Source: Candidatus Aminicenantes bacterium UBA6228
GTDB lineage: Bacteria > Acidobacteriota > Aminicenantia > Aminicenantales > Saccharicenantaceae
Direction of reading: 5' to 3'
NCBI GenBank assembly: GCA_002441005.1
Contig: DJWO01000009.1
Span: 62,001-126,000 of the forward strand
Length of the DNA stretch: 64,000 bases
Shown: positions 23,692 through 32,856 of the stretch, one piece after another
Layout: each line of letters starts with the position of its first letter
Numbering within the stretch: position 1 is the stretch's first letter
The notes under the pieces: model-generated
Seen by the model: only the letters and a program-made list of their open reading frames with translations
Database searches by the model: none
Told to the model about the DNA's origin: nothing
Position numbers and translations under genes: made by a program

Positions 23692-23721
23692 ATTTTACAA
23701 CGACAGTGCAGAGAATAACAA
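23692..23721 (-). promoter_or_regulatory. promoter of the membrane protein-phosphoesterase pair
   Basis: Minus strand: TTGTTA (23716-23721), 18-bp spacer, TAAAAT (23692-23697). The -35 side also contains GCAGAGAAT, which recurs inverted (ATTCTCTGC) near 23836. Confidence 0.45.
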
Positions 23722-23882
23722 GCGCAAATTCGACGGAAGCTAAAGTCTAATCAATTTAATTAGCCCAAGCCGGCAGGCTGAGAAAGCTAATAGGGAAGAA
23801 AACCAGGTTACGAACCGAGGCAGTGCAGACTGCTAATTCTCTGCCTGAAAAGTTGGTGAAAGTCTAAAAATCATTCATCCGA

Positions 23883-24959
23883 TTAAATATGGAAACGAAT
23901 GCTCAGGATATCACCGTCTCTGACCATATAATCTTTTCCAACCAGTTTGAACTGGCCATTGCTTCTGACCGCTTTATCAGAACCAGCCGTCATTAAATCA
24001 TCGTAGTGGAAGCATTCAGCCGCAATAAAACCCCGGGCCAGATCAGTATGAATGGCTGCCGCCGCCTCCAGGGCTGTTGCTCCCCGCCTGATATTCCAGG
24101 CTCTGACTTCGTCTTCTCCAACCGTAAAAAAGCTGATATAACCAAGGGCTTCATAAGCCAGCGCAATTAACCTGTCCTTAGCCGATTCTTTTATTCCCAG
24201 ATCCTCCATAAAAGCCCGGACTGATTCTTCATCCAGCTGAGATAATTCCATCTCCAGCTGACCGGCAAATTCCACCGCCTCGTAATGCTCCCTGATCGCT
24301 TCCAGGATACTTTCATTTTTTCCGGCCGAAGCTTCATCCGAGTTGAGAATGACCATGGCCGGTTTTTGAGTCAGAAATTGAAAGCACCGGATAAGAAGAT
24401 CTTGATTATCATCAAATTCCAGTTCCCGCAGCGGCCGCCCTTCATTGAGGGCATCGACTATCATCCCGAGAACATCCCGTTCAGCTTTTAACGTCTGGGC
24501 ATTATTTCCGGCGCCCCCTTTTTTTAGGCTTAACTCGACCTTTTCCAGGCGCTTTTCGGCAATTATCAAATCGGCCAGCAGTAATTCCTGTTCAATCTTT
24601 TTCAAATCCAGAAGCGCCGCCGGCGGTGAAGAAGTTGTATCTTTAAAATTTCTTAAAACTATCGCCAGAGCGTCAACAGTTCTGGCCAGCTTCATCAGAT
24701 CGCCTGAAAAGGCATCTGCCTTTCCATCGCCCTCATTTACCCCGGCCAGATCAACGATATCAATCGCCGGATAAACGAGACGTTTCGGTTTATAAATGGC
24801 GGCCAGTTTTTCCACCCGCTCATCATAAACCCTGACTGAAGCCAGATTAGGGCCGACCCGTCCGGTGGAAAAGGCCGAAACCTGGGCCGAAGAGCCGGTC
24901 AGAGCGTTAAACAGAGTTGTCTTGCCTGATTTTGGTAAGCCGATAAATCCTATTTTCAT
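23883..24959 (-). CDS. ychF: YchF/Obg-family ATPase
   Basis: A 358-residue P-loop NTPase of the OBG family. GLPKSGKTTLFNAL is the P-loop at residues 6-19, DIVDLAGV is the G3 region, and ILNSDE takes the place of the NKxD motif, the change that makes YchF prefer ATP. The C-terminal TGS-type domain ends with DYMVRDGDILSIRFHI. YchF binds ribosomes and modulates stress responses. Length agrees with the family (~363). A purine-rich GGAAGAAAGA lies before the ATG. Confidence 0.9.
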   Translation of the reverse strand: MKIGFIGLPKSGKTTLFNALTGSSAQVSAFSTGRVGPNLASVRVYDERVEKLAAIYKPKRLVYPAIDIVDLAGVNEGDGKADAFSGDLMKLARTVDALAIVLRNFKDTTSSPPAALLDLKKIEQELLLADLIIAEKRLEKVELSLKKGGAGNNAQTLKAERDVLGMIVDALNEGRPLRELEFDDNQDLLIRCFQFLTQKPAMVILNSDEASAGKNESILEAIREHYEAVEFAGQLEMELSQLDEESVRAFMEDLGIKESAKDRLIALAYEALGYISFFTVGEDEVRAWNIRRGATALEAAAAIHTDLARGFIAAECFHYDDLMTAGSDKAVRSNGQFKLVGKDYMVRDGDILSIRFHI

Positions 24960-25042
24960 GATTATTCTTTCTTCCTGGCAAGACAGCGGTTGACTTTAAA
25001 ATCTGACGCCTTCTTTTAACCCTGCTTTTCAGGCTTATAACT

Positions 25043-25177
25043 TTAATTTTTTCCCGACTTAAGCAGATAATCCGGGATTTTTAAACCGGACAGGAGCAGA
25101 CCACTTTCAGGCGCCTTGATTCTAAGCGGATGGCCAGCCTTAGCCGATATCTCTATCAATAAACCGGAGTTTATTTT
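25043..25177 (-). pseudogene. 44-codon coding remnant, possibly the end of truA
   Basis: A minus-strand open stretch without a start reads LLIEISAKAGHPLRIKAP, then ESGLLLSGLKIPDYLLK, and ends in TAA at 25043-25045. The pattern AG...AP..GL.L....P resembles the C-terminus of tRNA pseudouridine synthase TruA. Nothing upstream continues it in any frame I followed. Both the identity and the pseudogene status are tentative. Confidence 0.3.
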
Positions 25178-25295
25178 TTAGTTTTAAATTATAGCAGAAT
25201 CGGGCCAGAGCGTCATCCTCAAGCGCCATGACCTTTACCCTGAGACAATTTCTATTTTGAAGCTAACCCGAATTTAAGGAGGCACGGGCTTGTTC

Positions 25296-25324
25296 TTGAC
25301 AAAGACATTAACTGGCTTTAGATT
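25296..25324 (+). promoter_or_regulatory. promoter of the lipoprotein gene at 25342
   Basis: Consensus TTGACA (25296-25301), a 17-bp spacer and TAGATT (25319-25324). The predicted start of transcription is almost at the GGAGGG SD (25332-25337), giving a leader of about ten bases, as at the TPR lipoprotein gene. The rest of 24960-25295 holds only the remnant at 25043-25177. Confidence 0.6.
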
Positions 25325-25341
25325 AAAAATTGGAGGGTAAA

Positions 25342-25869
25342 GTGATCAATAAAAACCGAAAGGCAAAAGTCTTATTAAATCTGGCTGGCTGGATAAGTCT
25401 GATAGGCCTGACGGTTCTGGCTATTTTGTTTGCCCCTTCCTGCCAAAACCCATTTTCTCCACTCGAAGATTTGGGCAGTATTCCAGAGACTACAACGATT
25501 AATGGCGTTAGGCTCAGCCTTCAAGTCTTACTCTATCGTGACTTTATGCCAGTTTTAGATGAGAACGGCTCTGGTTCTGGTTTAATAGCCGTGGTCACGC
25601 TAATCGCAGATAATGCAGCTGTCTTTCCCGATTATATAACTGCTGATAAAATCTACGTCCTCAAAGGGGAAGAAACCTGGGAAACCTCTTTAAAAGAAGA
25701 ATTAAGGCCTGTCAGCCCGGCTGAGCCAAACAAAATATGTCTGGTAGCCGGGGAGGGACCCAAGTGGGAACTGGGCAGCCAGGCGGAGGTGGTGGTCAGA
25801 ATATCCGCTAAAGGTTTCGGCTATGAATTCATAAAAGCCAGTAATCAGACTATCGGCGCCATCTACTGA
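25342..25869 (+). CDS. putative lipoprotein of unknown function
   Basis: About 175 residues, started at GTG 25342 because GGAGGG sits five bases before it; a TTG further up overlaps that SD. The N-terminus is basic, then hydrophobic (ISLIGLTVLAILFAPSC), with a loose lipobox ending at cysteine near residue 35. The mature part is a single small beta-rich domain (VRLSLQVLLYRDFMPVLDEN) with no recognised motif. Probably an envelope lipoprotein with its own promoter. Confidence 0.6.
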   Translation: MINKNRKAKVLLNLAGWISLIGLTVLAILFAPSCQNPFSPLEDLGSIPETTTINGVRLSLQVLLYRDFMPVLDENGSGSGLIAVVTLIADNAAVFPDYITADKIYVLKGEETWETSLKEELRPVSPAEPNKICLVAGEGPKWELGSQAEVVVRISAKGFGYEFIKASNQTIGAIY

Positions 25870-26033
25870 TGATGGGTGTATCAAGCCGGATATAATCCAG
25901 AATTATTTATTTGAGTTGTCCCTCCATTAATGTAATATAAATAGGATAAAGAAGTAGTTGCGGCTACTGGCGCTCGATAAGGGCTTGGCTTCCATAAAAA
26001 TCTGACTGGAAGGCAAAGGAGATTATCAATTTA

Positions 26034-26677
26034 ATGATAATAAATAAAGTGCGTTGGTTTGATCTCGTTTTGAGCGGGAGGAAAGATGGAAAGCGATCAA
26101 AAATATCAGCGGGCACACAGTCTTGCCCGCTTATCAGCGACTTGGTCTTTTGTTCTTTTTAACCTGCCTAGCCAATGCCGGCTGGATATTTGCCTGGCAT
26201 TATGAGCACCTTATACTATCACTTCTGGTCATGCTGACTTTGCTCGTTTTGTTGATCGCTATTTATCAAAAACTCGAAAACCGTTCTCCTGAAGAAAAAA
26301 CTCAGGATAAATTTCCAGCCAGGATCACTTTCAGCCTCTATCTGGCCTGGATTTGTGTGGCTACAGTGGCCAATGCCATCGCTGTTCTGGTTGGCTATAA
26401 CTGGAATCGTTTTCACCTGAGTGAGCAGTTCTGGACAGTAGTGGCTCTGGCCCTGCTTACAGTTTTAACCCTCTTTTTTATTTTAAAAAAAAGAGACCCC
26501 ATCTATTCCCTGACTATAATCTGGGCTCTTCTCGGTATTCTTTATAAAAGGTTTGAAGACACCTCTTCAGCCGATCAAATTGTCGAGATAGCTACGGTCG
26601 CCGGTCTGGCCGTTATTATCATAGCCATTATCTTCAGGTTCAGGTTTGGCTGGAAGCGTCAAAAATCGGGACTTTAA
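26034..26677 (+). pseudogene. TspO/MBR-like membrane protein with an internal deletion
   Basis: ATG 26034 behind AAAGGAGA encodes MIINKVRWFDLVLSG, like the start of long TspO/MBR-type proteins, but the frame soon leaves the family. From 26123 another frame encodes YQRLGLLFFLTCLANAGWIF and the remaining helices to a normal end. The ~60-70 residues between (the TPAGY...FSIWG region of TspO) are absent and the frames do not match. The 3' part is a clean 555-base frame, so a shortened product from an alternative start is possible. TspO kinship was judged from the LANAGWIFAWHYE stretch only. Confidence 0.5.
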
Positions 26678-26834
26678 GAGCAGACCGGAGTTCGAGGATA
26701 GTTTTTCTTTTTTTCTAAGACGCCACACATTATGACCAGCCGCTCAAAAATCTGGCGGAATACCGGGCTTCTCAATTTCCGGCGGCTATTTTACATGCTT
26801 CTAGTATAATAAGAACAGGAGTTAGAAGAAGTAG

Positions 26835-29800
26835 ATGAGAAGCCAGCATGATCATGAGCCTCGGGCTGACCATTCTCAGGCAGGGGCTTCCGACCTTCTT
26901 GAACTCCGCCAGCAGGTTATTTCCCTGGCTTCCGAAGCCATGCTTCCCGATGCCTATTATGCCCGGGAAAGAGTGGTCCGGCTTATTTCTTCTAACCTTC
27001 ACCGGAAAAGTCCGGCTAAAGCCGCCGAAATTCTTGTCAATCTCAAAAAAAGGCTGGAACAATCGGCCGCGGAAAAATCAGCCCGCCAGAGAAAAAAACC
27101 ACGCCTCTATTATCCGCCGGAGCTGCCTATTATCAGGCACCGCCAGGAGATTGTTCAGGCCATCAAAGATAACCGGGTCATAATTGTTTCGGGTGAAACT
27201 GGCTGCGGCAAGAGCACCCAGCTGCCCAAGATGTGTCTGGAAGCTGGCCAGGGCCTGGCGGGCAAAATCGCCTGTACTCAGCCCCGTCGCCTGGCAGCTA
27301 TTACCATTGCTCAGCGAATTTCTGATGAACTCCATCAGCCTCTCGGCCGGGCGGTAGGTTATAAAATCCGTTTCCAGGATAAGACTTCTCCCGGGTCTTA
27401 CCTTAAAATTTTAACCGATGGAATGCTGCTGGCCGAAACTCAGGGCGACCACCTGCTAACCGAATATGACACGATCATCATTGATGAAGCTCACGAACGT
27501 AACCTCAATATTGATTTTCTCATTGGCCTCACCCACCGCCTGCTGGAAAAACGGCCGGAACTAAAGCTCATTATCACTTCGGCTACCCTGGAGGTAGAAA
27601 AATTTGCCCGGGCTTTCGACCAGCCGCCTGTCTTCAAGGTCAGCGGCCGCCTTTTTCCGGTTGAAGTCATGTACTTTGACCGAGCCGGCAGTCAGCCAAA
27701 GAAAAAAGAAGAGCAAGACTATGTTGAACTGGCGGTCGAAGCTGTCGATTTCATCCAACGGGGAAAAAAGCCTGGCGATATTCTGGTCTTTATGCCCACC
27801 GAACAGGATATAATGGAAACCTGCCGGCGGCTTCAGGGCCGGCATTATCCGGACTCGATTATTCTGCCTCTCTTTGCCCGGATGCCGGCTCAGCAACAGA
27901 AGCAAATTTATGCCATCCAGCAGGGAAAAATTGTGGTGGCCACCAACGTGGCCGAAACTTCACTCACCATCCCCGGTATTCGCTACGTCGTTGATACCGG
28001 TCTGGCTCGGCTTTCGCAATACCAGCCATCATCCGGCATCCACAGCCTGCCAGTCTTGCCCATCTCCCGGGCCAGCGCCGACCAGCGGAAGGGCCGCTGC
28101 GGGCGAGTCAGTGAAGGCCTGTGCCTCAGGCTTTATTCGAAAGAAGATTTTCTCGACCGGCCACACTATACGCCGCCTGAAATCCTTCGCAGCAATTTAG
28201 CCGAAGTTATCCTGCGCATGCTCTATCTTGAACTGGGAGATCCGCTGAAATTCCCTTTCCTCGACCCGCCAGCAGTCAAAAGTGTCCAGGACGGTTACCG
28301 GACACTTTCCGAACTTGGAGCTATTAGCAAAACTGACAACCGCTATGAGTTGACCTCTGTAGGCCGCCAGATGGCCAGCTTGCCCCTTGACCCGCGTCTT
28401 TCGCGGATGCTGCTCCAGGCCGTCCGGCTCGGCTGCCTGGAAGAGGTAGCCATTATCGCCGGAGCCCTGAGCATTCAGGATCCTCGCCTCCGGCCTCTGG
28501 ACAAAGCAGCTGACGCCGATCGCCTCCAGTCTGTCTTCGAGCACTCCGAATCTGATTTTTTAACCCTGGTCAATATCTGGCGGGCGATGAAAACCGTGGG
28601 TCAGGATCCGGTTGATACCCCATCTCTTAAAAAATTTGCCCGTGATTATTTTCTTTCCTATAACCGGCTCCGTGAATGGAGTTTTATCCATGATCAGATC
28701 CTGGAAATTCTGGCCGAGCAAAAAATTAAACCTGCTTCTGATAAAACCCTTCTAACCGAATCAGACCGTTATGCCGCTATTCATCAATCAATTCTCAGCG
28801 GATTTATCTCTCACTTAGCGGTTCAAAAAGAAAAAAATATCTACCAGGCCGCCCGCCACCAGGAGGCGATGCTCTGGCCTGGCTCAGCTCTTTTTAAAAA
28901 ACCAGCCGCCTGGATAGTGGCTGCTGAGCTGGTTCGAACTAACCGGCTATATCTGAGACTGGCTGCCCGGGTTAATCCAGGCTGGGCTGAGACGGCGGCG
29001 CCTCATCTATGCCATTATTCTTATGAGTCACCTTACTGGGATAAAGATCGCGGCCAGGTGCGGGCTAAAGAAAAAGTCAGCCTGTTCAGCCTGAATATTG
29101 TCGAGGGCCGCGATGTTCCTTTTGGCCAGCAGGATCCAGAGAAAGCTCATCAAATCTTTGTTGAAGAAGCCTTGCTGAATAACCAGGTTAACCGGCCATA
29201 TGATTTTCTGCAATTTAACCAACAGGTAATAAACCGGATTAAACTACTGGAAGAAAAGCTCCGCACTCGCCAGATACTTATTCCCGAGCAGTATCTGTTT
29301 GATTTTTATTCAGGCCGCCTTCAGGGAATTTACCGTCTGGAGGCTCTGGATCAGCTAATAAAAAGGGCTGGAAGCGATGAGTTCCTCCGCTTTAAAGAGG
29401 ACAATCTCTATTTGCTGCGGCCTGACCAGCAGCTGGTTGCCCGGTTCCCTGATTATCTGAAAATCCTCGGTCAGAGCTATGAATTAAGATACCGTTTTGC
29501 CCCCGGGGAAGAAGATGATGGCGTTACCGTTCTAATTCCGCTTCAGCTGGTCAAGGCTATTCCAGAAGCTCCGCTGACCTGGCCAGTCCCCGGCCTGATG
29601 ACTGAAAAAGTATTAGCGACGCTTAAAGCTTTGCCCAAAGAGTACCGGAAGTTCTTACAACCATTATCGGAAACGGCCGAAATTATTTCTAAGGAATTAA
29701 GACCGTCCAGTGTTTCTTTTTATGAAGCTCTGTCAGCTTTTATAAAAGAGCATTATAAACTCGACTGGCCTCAGGACCTCTGGACCAGGCTCGAAATCCC

Positions 29801-30854
29801 GCGTTATTTAAAAATGCGAATTTCCGTCATCAATGAAAAAGGCCAGGAAATCCTGGCCGGCCGCGATCTGGCTTTTCTCCGCCGGCTGCTCGACGAACAA
29901 TCAAAAAAGCCAGCCGAAGAGGAGTCACCGGGCTGGAAGGCAGCCAGAAATGAATGGGAAAAAGAAGATCTGGCCGGCTGGGACGAAAGCCTGAGTGATA
30001 TACCAGAAGAAATAATCATTGACGATTTTTTAAAAGGCTATCCAGCCCTGACGGCCAGCGGACAAAAATTTAGCCTGAAACTGTTCAAAGATAAAAGTCA
30101 GGCCAGCCAGAGTCAGCGGCAGACAATAGAAATTATTTTAAGCCGCCAGTTTGAGAAAGATCTTAAATTCATTCAGCGGAGTTATACTTTCCCGGAAGAG
30201 CTCAAGCCGGTTTTGCTGTTTTTCGGAGGAGAAGTGGCCGTCAAAGAGGACCTAATTAGCCGGGTCAAAAAGGAAGTTTTTCAGAAAGATTTCAGGCGGC
30301 GGCAAGAATTCGAAACTTTCATCAAAGAAAAAGCTATGAAAGAGCTGTTTGAAAAAAGCCACCAGGTATTTATGGCTGCCCAGGAAATTCTCCAGGAATA
30401 TCAAAACACCGCCAGGCTGATTGAAAATATCGAACAGGAACAAAAAAGGGTGAAGGTCAGTTCGGCTGTGCCGGACACTTTGAAGGCAGAACTCAAGAGG
30501 CTGGTTCCTAAGAATTTTATCCTGGTTTATCCCTCAGACTTTCTAAGTCAGCTCCCGCGCCTGCTCAGGGCTCTGGGTATAAGGGCCGGGCGGGCCAGGC
30601 TGTCAGCCGAAAAAGACAGGGCCAAAGCGGCTCAAGTGGAACCATTCGAGTCTGAATATGACCGGCTGTTAAGGCGGCTTGGGCCGAAAAATTTAGCTGA
30701 AAATGAACAGCGGCTGTTAGAGCTGCGCAGGATGATCGAGGAATTTAAGATCTCTGTTTTTGCCCCGGAGATAAAGACAGCTTTTCCGGTCAGTGCCAAG
30801 AGGCTGACGGCTAAAATTAAAGAAATTGAAGACAGCCTGGAATCAAAAAAATAG
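26835..30854 (+). CDS. hrpA: ATP-dependent RNA helicase HrpA (DEAH box)
   Basis: 1339 residues, the size of E. coli HrpA (1300). Helicase motifs in order: GETGCGKSTQLP (I), DEAHERN (II), TSATLE (III), VATNVAETSLT (V) and QRKGRCGRVSEG (VI). The helicase-associated and OB-fold regions follow, then the long C-terminal DUF3418-type domain (PRYLKMRISVINEKGQEI). HrpA unwinds RNA and rescues collided ribosomes in E. coli. The start is supported by CAGGAG upstream and a TATAAT-like box at 26810. It stands alone except for a MaoC-like gene 27 bases downstream. Confidence 0.94.
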   Translation: MRSQHDHEPRADHSQAGASDLLELRQQVISLASEAMLPDAYYARERVVRLISSNLHRKSPAKAAEILVNLKKRLEQSAAEKSARQRKKPRLYYPPELPIIRHRQEIVQAIKDNRVIIVSGETGCGKSTQLPKMCLEAGQGLAGKIACTQPRRLAAITIAQRISDELHQPLGRAVGYKIRFQDKTSPGSYLKILTDGMLLAETQGDHLLTEYDTIIIDEAHERNLNIDFLIGLTHRLLEKRPELKLIITSATLEVEKFARAFDQPPVFKVSGRLFPVEVMYFDRAGSQPKKKEEQDYVELAVEAVDFIQRGKKPGDILVFMPTEQDIMETCRRLQGRHYPDSIILPLFARMPAQQQKQIYAIQQGKIVVATNVAETSLTIPGIRYVVDTGLARLSQYQPSSGIHSLPVLPISRASADQRKGRCGRVSEGLCLRLYSKEDFLDRPHYTPPEILRSNLAEVILRMLYLELGDPLKFPFLDPPAVKSVQDGYRTLSELGAISKTDNRYELTSVGRQMASLPLDPRLSRMLLQAVRLGCLEEVAIIAGALSIQDPRLRPLDKAADADRLQSVFEHSESDFLTLVNIWRAMKTVGQDPVDTPSLKKFARDYFLSYNRLREWSFIHDQILEILAEQKIKPASDKTLLTESDRYAAIHQSILSGFISHLAVQKEKNIYQAARHQEAMLWPGSALFKKPAAWIVAAELVRTNRLYLRLAARVNPGWAETAAPHLCHYSYESPYWDKDRGQVRAKEKVSLFSLNIVEGRDVPFGQQDPEKAHQIFVEEALLNNQVNRPYDFLQFNQQVINRIKLLEEKLRTRQILIPEQYLFDFYSGRLQGIYRLEALDQLIKRAGSDEFLRFKEDNLYLLRPDQQLVARFPDYLKILGQSYELRYRFAPGEEDDGVTVLIPLQLVKAIPEAPLTWPVPGLMTEKVLATLKALPKEYRKFLQPLSETAEIISKELRPSSVSFYEALSAFIKEHYKLDWPQDLWTRLEIPRYLKMRISVINEKGQEILAGRDLAFLRRLLDEQSKKPAEEESPGWKAARNEWEKEDLAGWDESLSDIPEEIIIDDFLKGYPALTASGQKFSLKLFKDKSQASQSQRQTIEIILSRQFEKDLKFIQRSYTFPEELKPVLLFFGGEVAVKEDLISRVKKEVFQKDFRRRQEFETFIKEKAMKELFEKSHQVFMAAQEILQEYQNTARLIENIEQEQKRVKVSSAVPDTLKAELKRLVPKNFILVYPSDFLSQLPRLLRALGIRAGRARLSAEKDRAKAAQVEPFESEYDRLLRRLGPKNLAENEQRLLELRRMIEEFKISVFAPEIKTAFPVSAKRLTAKIKEIEDSLESKK

Positions 30855-30881
30855 AAGCCAGGAAGATAAAGCAAGGAGGCG

Positions 30882-31391
30882 ATGATGGCTGATGACCTTA
30901 AAATCTCAAGCGATAAAAAAAGTCAGGAACCGGGCCAGAAGAGAATCAGGCTGAGGCAGCTGAAAGAGATGGTCGGGCAGGAATTTAATGTTTCTGACTG
31001 GCTAACCATGACTCAGGAAAGAATCAAGGCCTTTGCCAGTTGCACAGAAGATTATCAGTGGATTCACGTTGATGTGGATAAGGCGGCCAAAAGCCCGGTC
31101 AAAAGTACCATCGCCCATGGATTTTTGCTGCTGTCACTTTTGCCTTATTTTCTGTCCCAGTCGCCCCTGGCCAGAATTAAGGTTAAAATGCTTTTCAACT
31201 ATGGCCTGGATCGAATCAGGTTTATCAGTCCGGTTAAACCCGGTGACCGTATCCGGAACCGGGCCGTTCTGACCAGGATCAGCCGGAAAGGATTCAGACG
31301 GTGGCTGATTAAGCTTGATAATACCATAGAAATTGAGGGCAGTTCCCGGCCGGCTTTATTCGCCGAGCTGATTGTCTTTATATTTTTCTAA
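30882..31391 (+). CDS. MaoC-like (R)-specific enoyl-CoA hydratase
   Basis: A 169-residue hot-dog-fold protein. The catalytic motif is present: FASCTEDYQWIHVDVDKAAK with the Asp/His pair, then TIAHGFLLLSLLPYF. RISPVKPGDRI-type text (FISPVKPGDRIRNR) marks the second conserved strand. Such enzymes hydrate 2-enoyl-CoAs or act in fatty-acid-type pathways. AAGGAGG SD precedes two adjacent ATGs; the second is equally possible. Separated by 27 bases from hrpA, with no metabolic partner nearby. Confidence 0.82.
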   Translation: MMADDLKISSDKKSQEPGQKRIRLRQLKEMVGQEFNVSDWLTMTQERIKAFASCTEDYQWIHVDVDKAAKSPVKSTIAHGFLLLSLLPYFLSQSPLARIKVKMLFNYGLDRIRFISPVKPGDRIRNRAVLTRISRKGFRRWLIKLDNTIEIEGSSRPALFAELIVFIFF

Positions 31392-31447
31392 TAAACTGGC
31401 TGATTTAAATCTGGCTCCAGCTGGTGCCTTTAGCCTGGCGGCCTTGT

Positions 31448-32629
31448 TCAGTCCTTAAGGGGAGCAATATCTTTCAGGCAGGCTATTGTCCGGTCGATTT
31501 CCTCAAAGGAATTGTAGATGTGGGTGGATTGGCGGACGCCGAAGACATCTCCCATTGAGCGAGGCCTCAACCGGCCGCGGCGCCAGAGCTCGTCCTGAAT
31601 AAAATTGCCCGTCAGCCCATCAATATTATAGACAGTGATGCCTGCCGCCATTGATGGTTCCAGAGGGGTAAAGATTCTTATTCCAGGAACTTCCTGAAGG
31701 CGTATTCTAAAATAATCTCCAAGAGATTTAATCCTGGCATAGACCCGCTCGGGTCCAAGCTCAAAATGAAAATCCAGGGCCTCATCGAGACCCATGAGCA
31801 GCGACAGATTGCCTGTTCCGCGCTGGGAAAGGCGAAAGCCGTCATCTTCATGGTTATCCCACTGGGCACTGGCCAGGGTCGTCCAGACCAGCGGGGCCTT
31901 TTCCTTTTTAAGATAGAGGAAACCATTGCCCGCCGGAGCACAAAGCCACTTATGAAAACTGCCATAATAGGCATCGCAGCCCAGATCTGTAACATCCACT
32001 TTGATCTGGCCGGCGGTCTGGGCACCATCTATGACGGTGAAAAGGCCGCGCCTGGCAGCAAGGGCACAGATTTCCTTAACTGGCAGGATAGCACCGCTGC
32101 CAGTAACCAGGTGGGGGATAGCTATCACTCTGGTTTTCGGCCCGATAGCTCTGGTAAATAGGTCAATGACTTCGGCCGGTGATTGGATAGGTTTGCCCAG
32201 GGGAAGCTGACGATAGAGGAGGCCGCAGCGTTTGGCTTTAAGCCTCCAGCCTGATTCACCGCCTGGGTGTTCCTGGTCGGTGCCCAGGACTTCGTCACCC
32301 GGCTGAAGATCAAGGCCATTAGCGATGTAATTCATGCCGGCGGTAGCATTTTCCGTCAGGGCGACTTCCTTAACGTCACAATTAATCAGGCGAGCCACTT
32401 TTTCCCGGATTTCTGACCAGGCTTGATAACCTGAAATCCAGTCGGCACCATAATAATCCCACTCAGCTATTTTTTCAGAGGTCAGACGCAAGTGGTCAAC
32501 GACGCGGTTAAAGACGCGGCGAGGCATGGCTCCCAGCGTTCCGGTATTGAAAAAGCTCATCTCCGGGTCAAGACTGAATTCCTGCCGAACTTGTTCCCAG
32601 AACTTCTCATCTACAGTCTTTTTAGCCAT
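31448..32629 (-). CDS. class V aminotransferase (isopenicillin-N epimerase/desulfurase-like)
   Basis: About 393 residues. I start it at ATG 32629 (MAKKTVDEKFWEQ) behind AGAAGGAG; upstream codons run into a repeat element and lack support. Fold-type I PLP enzyme: TENATAGMNYIANGL, VIDGAQTAGQI with the PLP-contacting Asp, and the Schiff-base lysine in SFHKWLCAPAGNGFL. The closest families are isopenicillin-N epimerase-like and kynureninase/cysteine-desulfurase-like enzymes. The substrate cannot be told, and no iron-sulfur scaffold gene is adjacent. Confidence 0.82.
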   Translation of the reverse strand: MAKKTVDEKFWEQVRQEFSLDPEMSFFNTGTLGAMPRRVFNRVVDHLRLTSEKIAEWDYYGADWISGYQAWSEIREKVARLINCDVKEVALTENATAGMNYIANGLDLQPGDEVLGTDQEHPGGESGWRLKAKRCGLLYRQLPLGKPIQSPAEVIDLFTRAIGPKTRVIAIPHLVTGSGAILPVKEICALAARRGLFTVIDGAQTAGQIKVDVTDLGCDAYYGSFHKWLCAPAGNGFLYLKKEKAPLVWTTLASAQWDNHEDDGFRLSQRGTGNLSLLMGLDEALDFHFELGPERVYARIKSLGDYFRIRLQEVPGIRIFTPLEPSMAAGITVYNIDGLTGNFIQDELWRRGRLRPRSMGDVFGVRQSTHIYNSFEEIDRTIACLKDIAPLKD

Positions 32630-32653
32630 TTTTTCTCCTTCTCTAAACGGTCT

Positions 32654-32856
32654 AACGGGGTCGGGCCAGCGCTTTTTCTTTACTATCAATAACTTAACTT
32701 TCTGCCCTTAACCGCCTTGGTTAGCTTCATCACAAATTGCTTTATTCTTATAAATTAGCAGGCCAGAAAAATTTGACACTTACAGCTGGCCCAATTTTGA
32801 GCTGTTTTTAGGCTAACTCATTTATTATGATTTACTTACTGAGGCCCGACCCCGTT
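32654..32856. mobile_element. ~200-bp inverted-repeat element (copy A)
   Basis: Bounded by AACGGGGTCGGGCC (32654-32667) and its exact inverse GGCCCGACCCCGTT (32843-32856). The left ~37 bases match the left end of the element at 35096 at about nine positions in ten, and the two copies have nearly the same length (~201-203 bp). It has no coding capacity, as expected of a MITE or REP-type repeat. The right end overlaps the last codons of the serine hydrolase gene. Confidence 0.65.

Noticed and set aside
23735..23860. AATAGGGAA...GGTTACGAACC...GACTGC resembling a cobalamin riboswitch core on the plus strand
   Set aside because: No B12 box or full set of conserved paired arms is found, and the next gene on that strand's path is ychF in the opposite orientation. 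The likeness is probably chance.
25158..25179. AATAAAC-CGGA-GTTTATT followed by Ts, terminator-like on the plus strand
   Set aside because: No plus-strand gene ends upstream of it and the hairpin is AT-rich and weak.
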